The notes beneath the pieces are model-generated. The model made no database searches. It was not told the origin of the DNA and saw nothing but the letters and a program-made list of their open reading frames with translations. From the NCBI GenBank assembly GCA_009599575.1, contig VWND01000014.1, positions 186,001-250,000 of the forward strand: 64,000 nucleotides of DNA, read 5' to 3'. The stretch is from Blumeriella jaapii. Its lineage: Eukaryota; Ascomycota; Leotiomycetes; Helotiales; Drepanopezizaceae. Below are positions 10,967 to 21,629 of this stretch, piece by piece. The translations under genes and the position numbers were made by a program. Position 1 is the stretch's first letter. Every line of letters begins with the position of its first letter.

Positions 10967-12602
10967 GATGATGATTGGTGTGGTGAGAGATCAATTGAGT
11001 CGATTGAAACCTTCACGGAGGGGATAAGGTAGATGGAAGATTGGGACAGAGAAATTGTGAGAAGTGAAAGAGAGATGAGAACGAGACATCTACATTGGAG
11101 TATGGAAAGCTGCTGAGTAATCCCGCCAGTGGCAATGCAGTCGCCATGCTGTGTCGGCGGCGTTACCAAGTGGGGCTCCAAGTCACGGGATCTTGCTACC
11201 GAAAGCGAATCGACGCAATGGAGTTTCAGTGCGGATGAACCGGACCAACATGGAGATGCTGCTTCGCCAGAAGGGACCGCCATTTACCACTCGAGTCCCT
11301 GGGGTTCTTTGGACAGTGTTGGTATCACAGGTTGGCGTTACAGGAAAGACTAGTCTTATATCATGGGTTGAAGTCTGTATGCCTTTCTAATAGCTATGCG
11401 AGGGCGGAGATGTGGGGTAGTGGTGCGCGCGAGTTGATGCGAGACCACGTGATCTCAATCTTGATATCACATGGTATCACACGATACCCACGTGATCCTG
11501 AGTAGGGCATTCCTACAAACAGTATTCTGAAGTTTTTTGTGTTGTTTCCAAGGGGTTCAGATTGTGGGCTGCAGATAAGCTCCTGTCTTAGCCGTGGCAT
11601 CGCCGACGAGTCGCTGTTTTGATAAACAAGCTGCAATACACATGGACTTGGATAGGCAGGAGACAGTATCGGGTTGGTGTTCATTTCTGTCAGCGCTAGA
11701 TCGAACGTGAATGTGATCATGAGAAGCTGCTATTGGTACTGTAAGTCGTGGCAACAAGGATTTCTGCTCTCACAGCCCACAGAAGTCTTACCACGTACGG
11801 AGATCGAGATGACAGGCCGCAGGAACCATGCACAAGCAGTCGAAGGAGTCTTAGTTACTGTTCGGGCAGAAGGGTTTCATCTTGATCGGGGTCCCATATA
11901 AAAGAAGCCGGGGTTTTCAATCTGATCTTGGAAGAACGCTGCACGTGTGGACGGGCGAGTCTGACATGCGCATCTGCACCTGCATCTGGCTGGAATCCCG
12001 AGAACTCTTGGAGGCGTACGGCCGGGCCTCTCAGATGGGGAGGGTCGTCCGGAGTAGTACGGCAGGAATGAAACTCGACGCAAAGAACGCTAGTGGAGAC
12101 TCGCGAAATACAGCAGCATAGTAAAAGGTGCGGAACGTACCAAGTAGAACGGTGAAGCGACAATCACATAGCAAGCTGAGGACGAGGAAAAAGACAGGCT
12201 CAAGGCGGGACGCAAAAGACAAGGGAGCCTGGCCTTTCCAAGTCTTTAGAATCATGTGTATGTTTGCTTATGCTGGACGATGGGACGTGCTTGAAGTTTT
12301 CGGGGTTGAACATGAACAGTAAACAAAAACATCGTTAGTCGTCGCTACTATTCATATTATCATTGCGATTAGGTATAGTCTGGAGTAAGCTATCCTCACC
12401 CGGCGTACTGTACCAAGTAGCATCTTGCAATTTGCCTTCCGCACCGCCGGAAATATGGAGAAATGTGCAGAAGTGTGGTCATTGCTATGCGTTTCTTGCT
12501 CTGCCTGATGCGGAATGCGGTATGGATCCTCTCGCTTCGCTTCTCTAGGTGTCCAGGCTCAGGGAGAAGGATGGCCCATCTCTCGGGATGGAGTTTCGCA
12601 TG
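10967..12602. other. Intergenic region without a supportable gene
   Basis: Short frames occur on both strands, but none has family signatures, good splice context or plausible composition. It includes the presumed promoter of the dehydrogenase (right of 10966). Confidence 0.5.
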
Positions 12603-13021
12603 TTATGTACTTTTAAATGCCAGGATCCGTTGAGGTGACACCAACCTGCTCGGTTCGAGGAACTTCGGACCGTTTACACACTGTGGCGTCGGGCTGACGA
12701 CCAGGAAAAGGACCCCGATCACAAAGCTCACTGCATGCACCGCCGCAACATACTTGGCTCTCCTCCCAGCCAACGCGCGAGGAGGTATAATGGTACTGTA
12801 CAGTACATACCACCGAGCACAGAGACACAGAGACACATGGTCGATTCATCTGGTCTGTGGCGGCTGGCTGCAGGTGTCCTCGGCCGTGGGGAAGGCCGGC
12901 CTCCTTACTTATTGATCTCTTGCGGTGAGATGCCGACCTGGGGCTGACTGAGGAATTGCGACATCTGGGGTTGGATGAAGTGCTGATTGGAGCAATGATT
13001 GTTCTCCGCTGGAGCGGCCAT
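12603..13021 (-). CDS. Candidate small single-helix membrane protein
   Basis: A tentative two-exon gene. Exon 1 (13021-12909) starts MAAPAENNHCSNQHFIQPQ in a good context, just after a pyrimidine-rich TTTCAG that could close a 5' UTR intron. A strong donor (GTAAGG at 12908) would join in frame to 12795-12603 through a CAG acceptor, giving 101 aa. Exon 2 contains the basic stretch PRALAGRRAKY followed by one strongly hydrophobic segment (YVAAVHAVSFVIGVLFLVV), consistent with a small tail- or signal-anchored protein. No family was recognised. The acceptor lies inside a GTACTGTACAG motif that recurs across the window, which weakens the model. Confidence 0.3.
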
Positions 13022-14204
13022 GATGGTCTGAAATGGATGGTGGTTAAGCGAGGCAGGGGGAAAGATATCTGGCAGGTCACAAGAAGTGTACCAAGAGGTC
13101 GGAGCGGCCTATCATAACTTCGCAAGGACGGCTCGAATGGTGGTAGTCGTTGTCTCTGAGTTGAGAATGATTCTATCTCTCGAACCGGTTGGATCTTCGA
13201 GCCCCCTTTCCTGCACCAGCACTACCTGTCTCCCCGCCCCTGGCCACCGCCAAGCTGGGCTCGCTTCCACGTCGGCATGTTGACATTCAAACAGCTGCTT
13301 CAATAAGCATAGCCCATCGTCTCTTCAACATCTATTTCATCCACAATGAGTTAGCGACTCATGGACTCACGCGTGTCACCAACCGCACTGATGCCACGGC
13401 TATTGGCGGTCAAACCCTTGTGGAAAGGCCTCCTCGGCTCGAACGCCGAGTCGTCGACATCGAAAGAACAAGAATGGAAGCGGTCGATGGCGATACTATG
13501 TTGACAGACAGCGATTACAGGAATAGCGGGACAGAGAATCGGTTCCTTCAATCCGTTCCAAATCTAGAGGCGAGGGCTCTCTCTTGGCCAATCCTGCTTG
13601 TTTCTCGCTTCCACATCCACACCCACGCCCACGTCTCCATCCTCCACTGCCAACTCTTTTTCGAGATCCCTGTCTAGAATCATCTCCAGTATGGCGGACA
13701 CATCCTACCTACATAAAGTACTGCCCGTCGCTGACACCAAGCCAATCCCCCGTCTGCCGTCCCTGGCTTTGCCTTGCCGCAAAGAGATCTACTCAACAAC
13801 CAGGCCTCTCCACGCTGTAATCCAGACAATGACTTCGGGATCACGCCCCCACACAGCTTTCCTAGTCGGGTCATGCCCATGCCATGCCATGCCATACACC
13901 CCCCCACCATTTCGATCTCCACAAAAGGGACCGCGGTCACGCTGGTGGTGTCGTCCGGACCTCGACTCTGCTTCCTTTACTCCGCAATGCCTCACGCAGA
14001 GGGCCCTGCTGGTGATCCAAAGAGACCAGGGACCACATCTTGCGGATGTACCAACAGTTATCGATATACCCTCCAGCCTCCACCTTCAACCCGAGAATGC
14101 GACTTCTTCACAATCCTCTCCCCTTGTTCCCACACTAAGCTAGCTTGAAATGTGTGTGGTTGAGTCTTCTACGCCTCAACGTCGAGTCCATCAAGACTGA
14201 AAAG
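13022..14204. other. Long upstream region of xlnR
   Basis: No supportable gene is present. It probably contains the xlnR promoter and 5' UTR and, at its left end, the promoter of the small candidate gene. Frames here are low-complexity and lack domain signatures. Confidence 0.45.
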
Positions 14205-17181
14205 ATGCTTTCGAACCATTTCCATCGTTTCTCGGCGTATGATAGCCTGCCGTCCAGTAACGCGTTGTCGAATGGCCACTTGCCCTCTAATCATATGTAC
14301 TCTGGTCCCGATACGCTCGCCGACGGTTCTCGGTATGCTCTCCAGCAATCACGAGAACCAGCCGGCTATCACCAGAACGCTTCAGTCTTTAGAAATCAGG
14401 ACAGCAAGCGTCGCCAGCACCTGCATGGCTCGGAGCCTGGTAACGGGAAAGGGGTAAGCAGTGCGAAATCAGGGCCGGTTCGCCGGCGGATCAGCAGAGC
14501 GTGCGATCAGTGCAATCAGCTCCGGACGAAATGCAATGGGCAAAGTCCCTGCGCGCACTGCGTTGGTGAGTTGTTTGTAGACATTCAGACAACGACTTGC
14601 TGCGGCTAACCACGAGTAGAATTCCGACTCGGTTGCGAATACGTTCGGGAGAGAAAGAAGCGAGGGAAGGCTTCGCGTAAAGATTTGGCACAACAAGCCG
14701 CAGCTGTCGTCGCAAAGGAACAGAGTTCACCAAATGGGCCGTCTTCTGATGAGCACAATTCACCTACAGATTTGCGAAACGAACAGGACTTCTTAACCAT
14801 CCCGGCCCAGAATGAGAGTGGCGCCTCCAAGGGGCCACCCACCTCTAGCTCTCTCAGTGTCAACACTACAGGACTCGGCAACCCCCCTTCCCGCGCTGCG
14901 ATACAAGGAAGACGACGAGCTGGTAGCTTCGAGAGTGTGGCAGAACTCCCAAACGAGTATCAGCCTCGTAGTCAGTCGTGCGGAAGCTGAGCAAATCGAA
15001 AGCCCCGTGTCCCTGAACATGAACGGCTATTCTGGCATGCATGGCTACAGGCCCGCCCCGGATCCTCGTGTGATGAATGGCCATGGTGGTGGTCATGCAA
15101 ACTTCACTGCCAGGCAAGGGGCTCTGTCCGGCTACGATCTCCCCTACATCCAAGCAGCAAGTCCAACTCCATATCCGGGAAACACCCCGGGTCCTTTCCG
15201 CTTAGGGGAATCTCCTCTTTTCGGCTACCCTATGGCATCAGATACTGCTTCACCTGGATGGATGTCTCTGCCCTCTCCTTCGAGTCAATACCAGCAGCAT
15301 GTTTCGCGTTTCAACTTCAACGCTACTCTGCATTACCCCGTCTTAAAACCTCTGATCCCACATCTGGGCGACATCATTCCTACGTCCTTGGCCTGTGATT
15401 TGCTCGACTTGTACTTTGAAAGCTCTTCATCAGCGCTGATACACCCAACTTCCCCATACGTGCTCGGGTACGTGTTTCGAAAATACTCCGTCCTTCACCC
15501 GACCAAGCCGAGACAATGTACGCCGGCACTGTTGGCCAGCATGTTATGGGTCGTTGCACAGACGAGTGATGCCGCTTTGCTGACATCGCCACCTTCCTCG
15601 CGGGCACGGATCTGTCAACGACTGCTGGAGCTGACTGTTGGCCTCTTGAAGCCTCTCATCCACGGTTCATCGAGTGCCGGGTCATCACCAAACTTCTCCA
15701 ACACCGTCACCGATGGCGTGGCCCTTGGTGGCCTGGGCGTTGCCATGCCTGGATCTGTCAAGCCAGATCCCCTCGATGGAGAGACCGGCGCGTTTGGTGC
15801 TGCTGGAACCCTTGATGATGTTGTGACCTACATCCATCTTGCGACAGTCGTCTCGGCTAGCGAGTACAAGGGCGCTAGTCTCCGATGGTGGAATCAAGCC
15901 TGGTCGCTTGCAAGAGAACTCAAGCTTGGGAGAGAATTGCCACACATTGCCCCTCAGCCGCCTGATCACGGGCGTGACGAAGATGCCGATGGAGAGGATG
16001 ATAGCCTACCTCACGCAGGCATAAGTGAGGAAGAGAGAGAGGAACGAAGACGAACCTGGTGGCTTTGTTATACCGTGGATCGCCACCTCGCTCTCTGCTA
16101 CAACCGACCCCTCTTCCTCTTGGACATTGAGTGCGATGGTCTCCTCCAGCCAATGAACGACGCCTTGTGGCAGGCTGGAGAGTTCTACAACGGTGATTCT
16201 AGCATTCATATTACCTCCCCGAGCGGTGCGCCGAGAATTAGAAGGAGAGGACCTAACTTTGAGTGTACGGGACATAGCATATTCGGATATTTCCTACCAC
16301 TCATGACGATACTCGGGGCGATCGTAGATCTCCACCACGCCAGGAACCATCCCCGATTCGGCGTCGGCTTCAGATCTGCCCAAGAATGGGACGACCACGC
16401 CAGCGAGATATCTCGACAGCTAGAAGCGTATGGCGAAAGTCTGAGAGACTTCGAGGCACGGAACCTGGCGAGAGTAGAAGACGCACAGCCTGATCCCAGC
16501 ATGGAGGGGGTCTCTCCAGCACCGCAAGTCACCGATATCGAACCCAACGACATGGGAACCCCTTCGGCCCGCTCCGCGTACACGGCATCCTCAGCGCGCG
16601 AGGCCGACATCCAAACACACATTGTCGTGGCGTACGGCACCCACGTGATGCACGTTCTCCATGTCCTGCTCACCGGCAGATGGGACCCCATCTCGCTGCT
16701 CGACGATCACGATCTCTGGATCTCGTCGCAGAGCTTCATCCACGCGACCGGCCACGCGGTCAGCGCCGCCGCCGCCATTGATAGAATCCTCGAATACGAC
16801 CCTGGCTTGGAGTTCATGCCGTTCTTCTTTGGGGTCTACCTCCTCCAAGGGAGTTTTCTGCTCCTGCTGATAGCGGACAAGCTCCAGGCCGAGGCGTCGC
16901 CCAGCGTGGTGCAGGCTTGCGAGAGCATCGTGAGGGCGCACGAGGCTTGCGTGGCGACTCTGAACACGGAATACCAGGTTCGTCGGGGGCCCCTCTCCGC
17001 CTCCATCACATGGGGAGGCTCGCTGATGGAAACGCAGAGAAATTTCCGCAAGGTGATGCGCTCGGCTCTTGCTCAGGTGAGAGGACGCGTGCCGGAGGAC
17101 TTTGGCGAGCAGCAGCTGCGGAGGAGAGAGGTGCTCTCGCTCTACCGGTGGGCCGGCGACGGGACCGGCCTTGCTCTGTGA
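14205..17181 (+). CDS. xlnR: Xylanolytic transcriptional activator XlnR/Xyr1
   Basis: A Zn2Cys6 activator of xylanase, cellulase and D-xylose catabolic genes. The start ATG at 14205 opens the family N-terminus ([10 protein letters not shown], then [12 protein letters not shown]). The zinc cluster has Cys100, 103, 110, 116, 119 and 126, within [18 protein letters not shown] and [19 protein letters not shown], and is split after Cys119 by intron 1 (14566-14619). The middle fungal_trans region carries [26 protein letters not shown] and [21 protein letters not shown]. The C-terminus [12 protein letters not shown] is diagnostic. Exon 2 ends in a stop at 14988 unless either a 49-nt GT-AG segment (14923-14971) is spliced or one base is an insertion error. 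The spliced model gives 957 aa, normal for Xyr1. Intron 1 holds one GGCTAA, the XlnR-type site. Confidence 0.92.
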
Positions 17182-17713
17182 TTGAGTATCCCGATCGTGG
17201 CCTGGCGACTGTTGTTGATCCGGACCGGACTGGACTGGATGTGGACGGTGTCTGAGGTTTCCTACGCTTGTCATTCCCGAGGTAGCAACCTGACATCTTG
17301 AAAACACACTGTTAGACGAAGAGGGGTGATTGGCACGACGACTTGTGGCAACGACGGGAGGGAATATTCAAGGGATATCTACACATACAGTTAGCTGTGA
17401 GATCTTGCCTGTGGTGTTTCGGGCGGCTAAAATGGAGGGTTCTGCTGGGATGTTTCGTTTGATACCTACCTTTTTCTGTACGATAGGTACGATGGGCTTC
17501 AGTCATCGTATATTTGTAAATGTGATTTCGCCTATACCAGCAACCATGCCGTAGCAATGAAAAAAAAAGGAAAAAAAAAGAAAAAAGAAAAAAATGGCTT
17601 TCTGGTTCGAGACGTGAGTAAGCCCGGCTGCGCGCCTCTTCGTCACAATCGATCCTCCCAAACAAACACGACCCGCGTTTGTCTCAACCCGGCAACCACG
17701 GCCTTACCAAGGG
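17182..17713. other. xlnR downstream spacer with poly-A-rich tract
   Basis: The 3' flank of xlnR. An A-rich run interrupted by G (about 17557-17595) precedes the CATA microsatellite. No gene seen. Confidence 0.6.
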
Positions 17714-17836
17714 TACATACATACATACATACATACATACATACATACATACATACATACATACATACATACATACATACATACATACATACATACATAC
17801 ATACATACATACATAGGTACATACATACATACATAC
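17714..17836. repeat. (CATA)n microsatellite
   Basis: About 120 bp of perfect or near-perfect ACAT tetranucleotide, interrupted once by an AGGT at about 17815. Reading frames through it give only Tyr-Ile-His-Thr repeats and are not genes. Confidence 0.95.
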
Positions 17837-18086
17837 AAGTATATCTTTGTCTGTTAAAAGCGAATCCTCAGACGAAAATCTTTTCCAGATCAGGCAACAG
17901 CAAGCAAACAAGAGTCAATCAAGATTCGTGGTTTTCCGAGAAGTGCGATATCATTCTAAGAAGCTCTGTAAGGAAAAAGGAATCTTTCAGTCTCCTTTGC
18001 AAAGTGAGTGAGTGGTCTGTGTCTGTTTTTGATGTATGTAGGTACGCTACGGCCTTTTCGAATTTTTGATTATGCGTGTTGGCCTA

Positions 18087-18142
18087 TTTATATGTGTATG
18101 TGTGTGTGTGTATGTGTGTGTATGTGTGTATATGTGTGTATG
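18087..18142. repeat. (TG)n-rich microsatellite
   Basis: An imperfect TGTG/TATG run in AT-rich sequence that marks the start of the decayed repeat island. Confidence 0.8.
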
Positions 18143-18731
18143 GAAGGTTTAAGAGGCAGGGAAATACTAGTGAAAGAAACTGGTAGATTAATTGCTGAAA
18201 TGATATCTGCCTTCCGCGGTTTTTTGTTGCTCTGGCTTTTATGTATTTTGGCAACAAGGACCTTTGGCATTACATACAGTATCTGACCCTCGGTTATTTT
18301 GGTGAGGTTCAAATGGCCGGGAAATACTAGTGAGATAAATTGGTAGGTTGATAGCTGAACTGATTTCTGCCTCCAGCGTTCCCTTACAGTAAGTACTGTC
18401 TGGCCTGTTTACATTCTAGTGGGTGGGACCCTTTATATCATGTGACCCTCGGCTATCCTTGGATGGCCTGCGGTCCTCGGGTGAAGGTGTTTCTGATAAA
18501 GTCACATGACCATCCCATGATGTGGCTCTCGACTCTTGACAAAAAGGATTAAAAAATGCCGTTTCAATCGTACTAATTCCAAGTCACGTAATGTCACGTT
18601 CTGGTCACTGGACCGATCTCATCGCGCATACATCTTATGTTCTAGAACTCGCCACCTTTTAAGTTAGAATTCCGTACCTAGTTAATACAAACCAGCAACC
18701 AAACCTTTTGCTCGTCAACACCCCGACACCA

Positions 18732-18876
18732 CCACGGCCTCGGGGTTCGCATTCCGGCGAAAACGGTCGAAACCCCGCCTCGTATGCCTGCCGCGTGTGA
18801 TGTGCAGCGTGTAGCGGGAGAAGAAAAAAAAACTCGTATAATACTCGAACCATTCGGATACTCTCGGAAATTGAGT
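18732..18876 (+). repeat. Degenerate repeat A, copy 1
   Basis: Matches 19333-19481 in the same orientation. Shared blocks include CGTATGCCTGCCGCGT and CTCTCGGAAATTGAGTT, with scattered transitions between the copies. Confidence 0.75.
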
Positions 18877-18993
18877 TTTGCAATTGAAAATTTCCTCAAT
18901 TCTCAAATGGCACATACTGTACAGGACTGTAGGAAGGAAGGAGTATGCATAAGGCGTACCTAGGTAGTCAGATCGAAGCCGACACTTAGACTT

Positions 18994-19225
18994 TCGCTTA
19001 CGTTCAAGTCGGCGTTTGACCCGAAGGCTTTGGCTTCGCCAACCGATTGAATTGAATTCCGGATTACAGCATTGTTCAGAAACATGTTCAGATACTGACT
19101 GTATGTAGTGAACTCGATTACTCTGGCAGGGACTAGCCGCTGAGTAGCTTGACCTTTTAGTTTAAACTGGCCACAAAGGCGCAATCATCACGTTCGGGGC
19201 TGGATAGGCTATTCTATAACCTAAG
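18994..19225 (+). repeat. Degenerate repeat B, copy 1
   Basis: Resembles 20448-20650. Shared landmarks in order are AAGTCGG, ACCCGAAG, GACTAGC, GGCTGAAT or its equivalent, and AAAGGCGCAA followed by GTTCGGGGCT. Confidence 0.65.
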
Positions 19226-19332
19226 GTGTTTGTTTAGTCGTACAGTTTGGTGCGCTGTTCCACCATATCGCAACCCCTCCCCCTTATTGCTGCGACATGT
19301 TTATACACCCTTACATCCCCCCCTTTTCAAAA

Positions 19333-19481
19333 CCACGTCCTCGGGATTCGGATTCCAGCGAAAACGGCCAAATCCCGCCTGCAGCACATCGTATGCCTGC
19401 CGCGTATTTGTAAGTGGCAGTGTATAGCGGTCAAAACTCGTATAATATTCGAAACATTCGGAAACTCTCGGAAATTGAGTT
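19333..19481 (+). repeat. Degenerate repeat A, copy 2
   Basis: Direct-orientation partner of 18732-18876. Several CG or CA sites of copy 1 appear as TG or TA here, and the reverse. Confidence 0.75.
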
Positions 19482-19867
19482 CGAGATCTGGATTCTTTTA
19501 AACTTTCCAGAAACAGGGGCATGTATAATGCGTAGTCGATGCAAAGCCGAGCGCATAATCGTCGAAACAACAATACGTCGTATTTCCCTCGAATATGTAC
19601 AGTACTGTACAAAACATGTTGATTCAAATTCATAGTTTGCAAAACTTCAGAGCAAACTTCGAGGTATTCTATCTTTACATAAATCCGGCCAATGCCGGAT
19701 TACACAAAAGCAGCTATTCCATTCCATATGGTTTTTTTCTGGTCCCTTTTCATTTGCTTCCAGTACGACGCCCATCCTTTTTCTGAACTGCATATCCGAT
19801 GCCGATTACGAATTGACGAATTTATCAAACCTGAAGGCTTTTTCGTCCCACTGAAATTACTTGTAGG

Positions 19868-20161
19868 ATGAAATTCTCTACCGTTCTTGTTCTTGCTGCA
19901 ATTAGCTCGATTGCAAATAGTTGTAAATCAGACTCTGATTGTAGCTCTCGCGTAAGTGGTTTTCATTCGATCAAATATCAAAATGGTCAGTAAAATAAAT
20001 TTAAATTTGAATAAACATCTGCTACGCTGAAAGACCAGTTCGTGGGAAAGAAGGTTGCGGATGCAAATTCACTCGCTGAAAATCTCCGGGGCTTTAGGAG
20101 ATTGGTGGAGGTGGTGATGATGATGATGATGATGATGATGATATTATCATTTAACGTCTAG
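19868..20161 (+). CDS. Candidate small secreted protein or its relic
   Basis: A short frame starting at 19868 encodes a classic signal peptide (MKFSTVLVLAAISSIANS) followed by CKSDSDCSSR. A consensus donor GTAAGT lies directly after, at 19952. Splicing to the CAG ending at 20038 continues in frame through FVGKKVADANSLAENLRG, then runs into a (GAT)n repeat coding Met residues, and stops at 20159-20161, for 68 aa in total. Unspliced, the frame ends after 41 codons. It lies in the decayed AT-rich island, a setting typical of effector-like genes. It could equally be a remnant, because the 3' end is taken over by repeat C. No family recognised. Confidence 0.3.
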
Positions 20162-20380
20162 GAGTGGCACACAGCCACCTCAAGCCTCCCGTAGGACATT
20201 GGAGACATGCTAAGCTGGGGATTTGTATATACATACACAGACTCTCGAGAGAGCAGTTATGTAAAAGAAATGTTTGGCCAGTGAGCCCGCTATTTGAGCC
20301 CTTCCTTTACAGGCGGGATGGTTCTCTATGGTGTTTGTGGAATGACCCGTGATGGTTCCAAAGACTATAAAGTACGTACA
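20118..20380 (+). repeat. Repeat C copy, (GAT)n followed by TTTAACGTC unit
   Basis: A (GAT)n microsatellite leads into ATTATCATTTAACGTC and then about 220 bp that match, on the opposite strand, 46233-46500. Shared landmarks are GCCTCCCGTAGG, AAGCTGGGG, CTCGAGA, CGCTATTTGAGCCC, GCGGGATGGTT and GTGTTTGTGGAATGA. Confidence 0.8.
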
Positions 20381-20447
20381 GTAGGTACGTATTAAGAAAG
20401 TAAAAGTGGTGGCGGCGGAAAAGAAGAGGAAACTTATATTTTCGCTT

Positions 20448-20650
20448 ACAGTACTGTACACACGTTAAAGTCGGCTTTTTACCCGAAGTTTTTTCGTCGA
20501 ACAAACTCCGGCCTATAGCAATATTCACAAAAACAGTTGTATGTTACACTTGATTTTTCCGTCACAGACTAGCGGCTGAATGCTTTCTACCTTGAGGCTG
20601 AATTGGCCCAAAGGCGCAACTATGGCGTTCGGGGCTTGTTCATCTATTCT
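20448..20650 (+). repeat. Degenerate repeat B, copy 2
   Basis: Partner of 18994-19225 with the same landmark order. A GTACTGTAC motif sits just left of it. Confidence 0.65.
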
Positions 20651-21250
20651 ACTACTTCAGGCGTTTTTACATCCTTACAAGTAGCTAAAGCTGATTTAGC
20701 AATTGCGATAGCTGTTATGTTACAGCAGTTTGTGATCCAGCTCGACCTTTCCATCATTTCATTGATAGTATGCACCGATTCATAATCGCTGTGCGAAAAC
20801 TTGGTCGAATTAGGAATTATTCAAAAAAAAAGGTTAATGGTCAATGTGATGATTTTTCGCCAATTATACAACCAACGAGAATGGCAGAAATTCGCTGAAT
20901 CGTTCATAGAGGCAATATCGCCGACGCTATAGCCAAAGCAACTCTCAACAAGGCGTTTACGATGTTTGTTAAGGAAAACAAGCTTTTAATGAAAGTTAAA
21001 AGATGGGTTGATCGAGAAAAAAACGAAAAGGCGAAAAAACGCATAATCGAAAGGCTTAAATGTGACGATTAATCAATTGTGAAAGTAGAACGTATACATC
21101 CGGTTGTCAATGTTGCATACGTTTCGGGTACTGGATAAAGGTTGGTTCTGCTATTTATAAGACTGCTTGTGTGGAAATCCCCCGAGGAATACTAATGTCA
21201 CAGGAGGGCTGGGGGTTACGTAACCACTTAGCGACACGTGACAGCTCGAC

Positions 21251-21629
21251 CGAAGGGACGTGCGTTCCCTTCTTTTATATATATTCTCAGCTGCGCACTT
21301 GGTAGTAGATATCATACAGTTTTCAAACCAACGAATTAAGACTACCTACTCTTTACAGTATCTCCAACCTGTGATACCAGCAGACATTTCGTTGATTGGT
21401 ACAGCGTATAGCGTATAGCTTGCGCTTCCTCAGCCAATCCACGACGAGGATTCTCGAATCGGCTCTTTCCTGAGGCTTCTCGTTTTGACGGTCACGCTGG
21501 CTGGAAATCCTTTCGACGCGGCTCTGCATGGTTGGTTAGGTGGCGGCGGCGTCGCAGTGGCCAGCCAGACAGCAGCTCGAAGGCGGCGGGTGTGTGAGAG
21601 GAGCGAGAGAGTGAAAGTGAGAGAGAGGG
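21251..21629. other. Histidine kinase upstream region
   Basis: Moderately GC-rich flank leading to the kinase start. It includes a TATATATA stretch at about 21275 and GA-rich sequence just before the ATG. No separate gene supported. Confidence 0.5.

Larger units (their letters stand above)
18290..21250. other. AT-rich island of degraded repeats
   Basis: About 3 kb with low GC, no intact long gene, and at least three internally or externally duplicated segments listed separately. Differences between copies are largely C/T or G/A, as expected from repeat-induced point mutation. A stop-free remnant (about 20907-21072) encodes a Lys-rich stretch ending IIERLKCDD and may be the tail of a dead element gene. 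The exact element class cannot be named. Confidence 0.65.

Noticed and set aside
17557..18069. Long frame with Tyr-Ile-His-Thr repeats
   Set aside because: Translation of the CATA microsatellite, with no gene features.
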